Assembly: GCF_007828865.1 (NCBI RefSeq)
Contig: NZ_VIVK01000001.1
Location: forward strand, 2,852,001-2,916,000
Origin: Kribbella amoyensis
Lineage (GTDB): Bacteria > Actinomycetota > Actinomycetes > Propionibacteriales > Kribbellaceae
Direction of reading: 5' to 3'
DNA: 64,000 nt
The notes beneath the pieces were generated by a model. It was not told the origin of the DNA. It saw only the letters and a program-made list of their open reading frames with translations, and did not search any database. This document shows positions 60,736-64,000 of this stretch, one piece after another (positions within the stretch are counted from its first letter, which is position 1; every line of letters starts with the position of its first letter). The position numbers were made by a program, and so were the translations under genes.

Positions 60736-61635
60736 GTGGATGAGTTTTCTGGGGTAGCGGTTCTGGCAGGCCCGGGTGGGGCGTTGGCGAGCCGGGTTGG
60801 TGGGTCGGTGGATGAACGGATGGCGTTTCAGATCGCGTCGGGGAGTAAGCAGTTCACCGCCTGTGCGGTGTTGCTGCTGGTCGACCGTGGGCTGGTGGCG
60901 CTCGACGACCCGCTTGTCGCCTATCTCGATGGCGGTCAGTCCGGTGTCTCCGTTCACCAACTCCTGTCTCACACTTCGCGGATCGGGCACTGGGAGACCA
61001 TTCCGGGGCTTGACCTGTCGGACCTCCCCGATGCGGGCGCGGTGAAGGAACTGATCGTTGCTGCTCCGCTCGGCGAGCCGGGCTGGGTGTACAGCAGTCC
61101 CGGGTATGTCTTGCTGGCTCATGTGGTCGAGGCGGTGAGTGGGCGGCCGTACGCCGAGTTCGTCAGCTCCGAGATTCTGGAACCACTCGGGCTCGCGGAT
61201 ACGACGGTCGCCGTGGCGCCTGCTTTCGCGGCCGAGGGTTACCACGGTGGCCGGCCGATCGGCGGGCTCGACCTTGCCGCGATCCCGGGTGCTGGGGATC
61301 TGTGGTCGACGGCTGCGGATCAGGTGCGCTTCGTCCGCGCGATCCACGCCGAGCGCAGGCTGCTCAGCGCGTCCTCGTACGAGGTCATGTGCACAGCGCA
61401 CGGACCACTCGACGAGACCTGGCGGACCGAGGACGGCTGGCTCGGCGGAGAGTCGTGCGGGTACGGCGTCGGAATCGGCGTCATCGGTGGCGAGCCGGCG
61501 TACTTCCACCCTGGCGACAACTCTGGCTTCCGGTCGTTCCGGGCCTGGCTCCCGGAGACCGATCGGGCAGCCGTTGTCCTGAGCAACGACGACGCCTGCG
61601 ATCCTCTTCCTGTCCTGCGGGATCTGCTCGGGTGA
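60736..61635 (+). CDS. Serine hydrolase, beta-lactamase class C-like
   Basis: The protein has about 299 residues from GTG 60736. It has SxxK in IASGSKQFTA, VSVHQLLSHTSRIGHW, the tyrosine motif in YSSPGYVLLAHVVEAVSG, LGLADTTV, and HPGDNSGFRSF as the third element. This is the plan of the Est/PBP/beta-lactamase (AmpC-like) family. There is no signal peptide and the protein is short, so it is more likely an esterase or peptidase than a true beta-lactamase. It stands alone. Confidence 0.87.
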   Translation: MDEFSGVAVLAGPGGALASRVGGSVDERMAFQIASGSKQFTACAVLLLVDRGLVALDDPLVAYLDGGQSGVSVHQLLSHTSRIGHWETIPGLDLSDLPDAGAVKELIVAAPLGEPGWVYSSPGYVLLAHVVEAVSGRPYAEFVSSEILEPLGLADTTVAVAPAFAAEGYHGGRPIGGLDLAAIPGAGDLWSTAADQVRFVRAIHAERRLLSASSYEVMCTAHGPLDETWRTEDGWLGGESCGYGVGIGVIGGEPAYFHPGDNSGFRSFRAWLPETDRAAVVLSNDDACDPLPVLRDLLG

Positions 61636-61684
61636 TCCGACCGGTGTCAACGCTCTTGGCCCACCAGTACCTGCGGCTTGTCGA

Positions 61685-62197
61685 GTGGCTAGTGTGGGTG
61701 CGGTGACCCGCTGGCGCGAGCGCATTCGGCAGGGGCCGGTCAAGGCCCTGGTTGTGGTGTGCGTGCTCGCTGGTGTGTTTGCGATGCACGGCCTGACGGG
61801 CAGCCACGACGCCGCGATGGCGCTCGGGCATGAGATGCCCGCCCCGTCGATGGCCGGGCGCTCGGTCGCTGACATCGGTGCGGTGGCGCCGATGAGTCAC
61901 GGCGACCCGGCCGTACCTGGGGTGAACCCCGCGGTCGCGGATGTGCCGCCTTCGGCTGGCGTTGGGGTCGAGCTGACTGCCTCGGACGGAGACGGGCACC
62001 TCCACGGCTTGGGCGAGGTGTGTTTGGCGATGCTCGCCGCGTTGTCCCTCGCCCTGGTGGCGGCGCTGGTGTCGCGGTCGCTGGTCGCGGCGTACCCGGT
62101 CGAAATGGCGCTGCCGGTGACTCGCCTCGCCATCGACGGGGCCTTGCCGCCGTGGCGTCGACCGTCGTTGTCGAAGCTCTGCGTACTACGGACCTAG
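61685..62197 (+). CDS. Membrane protein of DUF6153 type, partner of DUF305 lipoprotein
   Basis: The protein has up to 170 residues; GTG 61685, 61694 or 61703 are possible starts. The N-terminal helix (ALVVVCVLAGVFAMHGLTG) is followed by a His/Met-containing outside loop (GHEMPAPSM, MSHGD, GDGHLHGLG) and a second helix (CLAMLAALSLALVAALVSR). This layout and its position before a DUF305 gene fit DUF6153, a family often found with DUF305. His/Met-rich loops suggest copper or another metal; unproven. Confidence 0.65.
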   Translation: MASVGAVTRWRERIRQGPVKALVVVCVLAGVFAMHGLTGSHDAAMALGHEMPAPSMAGRSVADIGAVAPMSHGDPAVPGVNPAVADVPPSAGVGVELTASDGDGHLHGLGEVCLAMLAALSLALVAALVSRSLVAAYPVEMALPVTRLAIDGALPPWRRPSLSKLCVLRT

Positions 62198-62296
62198 GCC
62201 GAACTCTGCCCTGAGCCGGGCGGCGGCCGATCGATCTCGGACGCCGCTGCCCGCGTACTCCGTACACACAACGCTTCGAACGACGAGGAATCACTC

Positions 62297-62920
62297 ATGC
62301 GACAAAACCTGTGGAAAACGGCTGCCTTCATCGCCTTCACCGGGCTGGTCTTGGCCGGTTGCGGCGGCAACGACAGTGGCTCGATGCCTGGCACGGATCA
62401 CAGTCAGCCGTCCAGCAGCCAGACCAGCGCATCGGCTCAGGCCGGTGACTTCAACGATGCTGACGTGACGTTCGCGTCCCGGATGATCCCGCATCATCAG
62501 CAGGCCGTTCAGATGGCCGATATGGCGATCCGGAAGGCCACCACGCCGGAGGTCAAGAAACTGGCCGGCGCGATCAAGGCTGCTCAGGATCCGGAGATCA
62601 AGACGATGTCGGGCTGGCTGACCGCTTGGGGTAAGCCGGTGCCGGCCCAATCGCACGGTGGTCACAGCGCCGAGGAGATGCCCGGCATGATGACCGACGA
62701 CGAGATGTCCGATCTCGGCAACGCGAAGGACGGCATGTTCGACCGGATGTGGACCGAGATGATGATCAAGCACCATCTGGGCGCGGTCGCCATGGCCAAG
62801 GCCGAGCAGACCGGCGGCAAGAACGCCGGCGCGACGGCCTTGGCGAAGAAGGTCGAGGCCGACCAGAACCGCGAGATCGCCACCATGCGGCGGCTGCTCC
62901 GCCGCCTGCCCGCCAACTGA
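62297..62920 (+). CDS. DUF305 lipoprotein
   Basis: The protein has 207 residues from ATG 62297, with CGAGGAAT upstream. It is a lipoprotein: hydrophobic leader, then lipobox LAGC. The DUF305 (ferritin-like helical) domain has MIPHHQQAVQMADMAI in the first half and MIKHHLGAVAMAKAEQ in the second, with Met-rich surroundings (MPGMMTDDEMSD). The paired HH motifs and Met residues are typical and suggest metal binding. Anchored outside the membrane beside the upstream His/Met-rich membrane protein. Confidence 0.93.
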   Translation: MRQNLWKTAAFIAFTGLVLAGCGGNDSGSMPGTDHSQPSSSQTSASAQAGDFNDADVTFASRMIPHHQQAVQMADMAIRKATTPEVKKLAGAIKAAQDPEIKTMSGWLTAWGKPVPAQSHGGHSAEEMPGMMTDDEMSDLGNAKDGMFDRMWTEMMIKHHLGAVAMAKAEQTGGKNAGATALAKKVEADQNREIATMRRLLRRLPAN

Positions 62921-62934
62921 CCTTCCGACACCGA

Positions 62935-62975
62935 GGCCGCAGGCACTTCTCCCAGTCGGAGCGGTGCCTGCGGCC
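62935..62975 (+). terminator. 12-bp terminator hairpin after the DUF305 gene
   Basis: GGCCGCAGGCAC (62935-62946) and GTGCCTGCGGCC (62964-62975) pair perfectly around a 17-base loop, 14 bases after the stop codon. No T-run. Confidence 0.75.
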
Positions 62976-63181
62976 GCCCGGATCAGTCAGCACTGATCGA
63001 TGGGTGCCCTGTCAGTACACCTATCGACAGGGACTTCTTCCGCTGCGAGCCACGGGTTTCACTCGAGCTGTGAACCCCGCTCGACAGGGTTTCGATGATG
63101 AGGAGAAGCGCGCAGTGCATCGCCGAGAAGGCGGCTTCGTCACTGTGCAGCTTCGGTCCTGACTCCCCGGGAAGAGGATTG

Positions 63182-64000
63182 ATGCAGCAGGCTCCGTTGC
63201 CCCCGGACGTTTCCTGGGCGGCGCCACCCTTACGGACGTCACGTCGACAGGCGCGGTTGACCGTCGGGCTGGTCGCGACCGTGGTGTTCCTGACCGCGAT
63301 CGCGCCGCTGGCCACTGATATGTACGTCCCGGCGTTCCCGCAGGTCGCCGGGGACCTGTCCACCACCGCGACGCAGGTCCAGTTGACGTTGACGACGTTC
63401 TTCGTCGGGATGGCGCTCGGCCAGCTGATCGGTGGGCCGGTCTCGGATCAGCGCGGCCGGCGGATCCCGCTCCTCGCCGCGCTCGCGATCATGACCGTGG
63501 CCTCGATCGTCTGTGCACTCGCACCGACGATCGAGGTGATGACCGTCGCCCGTTTCGTCCAGGGCTTCGCGGGTGGTTGGGCGATGGTGATCGGCCGAGC
63601 GGTCGTCGTCGACGTGGCCAGGGGCGCTCAGCTCGTCCGCGTGCTGAACATCATCGCCGGCGTCGGCGGCCTCGCCCCGATCGTCGGACCGCTCGTGGGC
63701 GGGCTCATCCTGCAACTGTCCAGCTGGCGGGTCTCCTTCTGGCTCGTCGCGGTACTCGGCGTTGCGATGACCGTCACGACGCTGATCGCGGTCCCCGAAA
63801 CACTCCCGCGTGAGCACCGCCACGCCGGAGGCCTGCGTTCCTTCGTTGGTGCCGGGCGCACCGTTCTGGGCAACCGGGAGTACGTGGGGTACCTGGTGGT
63901 CGCCGGCGCCGCGATGGGGGCGCTGTTCGCCTATGTCGCCACGTCCGCGTTCGTCCTGCAGACCATGAACGGGCTTTCGCCGATCGCCTACTCGATCGAC
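63182..64000 (+). CDS. Bcr/CflA-type MFS multidrug exporter (5' part; runs off the window)
   Basis: ATG 63182 is preceded by GGGAAGAGG. The open frame continues to the window end (273 residues seen). It has the start of the Bcr/CflA drug-resistance group: IAPLATDMYVPAFPQVAGDL, the motif A loop GGPVSDQRGRRIPLL, ARFVQGFAGGWAMVIGRAVV with motif C nearby, and ETLPREHR between helices 6 and 7. The protein should have ~400 residues and 12 helices and export drugs or small metabolites. The 200 bases between the upstream terminator and this start hold no gene I can support. Confidence 0.88.
   Translation, partial: MQQAPLPPDVSWAAPPLRTSRRQARLTVGLVATVVFLTAIAPLATDMYVPAFPQVAGDLSTTATQVQLTLTTFFVGMALGQLIGGPVSDQRGRRIPLLAALAIMTVASIVCALAPTIEVMTVARFVQGFAGGWAMVIGRAVVVDVARGAQLVRVLNIIAGVGGLAPIVGPLVGGLILQLSSWRVSFWLVAVLGVAMTVTTLIAVPETLPREHRHAGGLRSFVGAGRTVLGNREYVGYLVVAGAAMGALFAYVATSAFVLQTMNGLSPIAYSID

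Overview
The window is high-GC, gene-dense DNA with many GTG starts and stop/start overlaps of the ATGA and GTGA type. Gene families and style point to an actinobacterium, probably of the Nocardioidales/Kribbella kind; the genus is an inference from style and family content only.

Layout. (1) 1-14056 is ordinary chromosome: a secreted penicillin-acylase-like Ntn hydrolase with a discoidin domain, a YbjQ-like protein, a GH1 glycosidase and a GPH-type sugar permease (each broken by one missing base), a gamma-carbonic anhydrase, a DJ-1/PfpI protein, an ECF sigma factor with a SnoaL tail facing an NTF2-like protein, a LysR regulator divergent from an EamA exporter, a small GGDEF protein and two MFS transporters. 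(2) 14117-14192 is tRNA-Thr(TGT). Its 3' half (14148-14190) is the left end of an integrated element whose 43-bp exact duplicate lies at 48680-48722. Both ends carry the same 9-bp/12-bp-period arm-type repeats. (3) The 34.6-kb element has a tyrosine integrase and left-end accessory genes, including a HTH protein paired with an SDR epimerase. A Xis-like protein is followed by a tightly overlapping transfer operon: PycTM/DUF5706-like protein, VirD4/TraG-type ATPase with about six membrane helices, RRQRL zinc protein and DUF2637 membrane protein. Next come a 1556-aa MobF/TrwC relaxase-helicase, a large acidic protein, an orphan m5C methyltransferase and a prim-pol replicase. A right-hand cargo zone follows: a HEPN-like protein, a CoiA-like nuclease, and an unrecognised two-gene membrane-plus-cytosolic cassette next to attR. 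(4) 48723-51400 is a scar zone outside attR: an IS481-family element with iterated end repeats, a second partial copy of its left end, a Phd-type toxin-antitoxin pair and a decayed fragment of an integrase like the element's own. This suggests repeated use of the tRNA-Thr site. (5) 51545-64000 is chromosome again: secreted crystallin/I36-like protein, TY-Chap protein with a duplicated domain, secreted type B carboxylesterase, alkylsulfatase translationally coupled to a SulP sulfate transporter, DUF4097-like protein, a DHFR-family gene with an internal deletion, a serine beta-lactamase-like hydrolase, a DUF6153-like/DUF305 pair and the start of a Bcr/CflA-type MFS exporter.

The element looks self-contained for excision, DNA processing and replication, but no VirB4, VirB6 or FtsK/TraB-type translocase is visible. 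Either it is mobilised by another machine or its multi-helix VirD4-like ATPase acts with the DUF2637 protein in an unusual way. Three element proteins (RRQRL protein, relaxase, large acidic protein) share a short C-terminal motif around LAxWH, a candidate transfer or docking signal. The least explained cargo is the 45250-48242 gene pair and the HEPN-like gene at 40701-41969.
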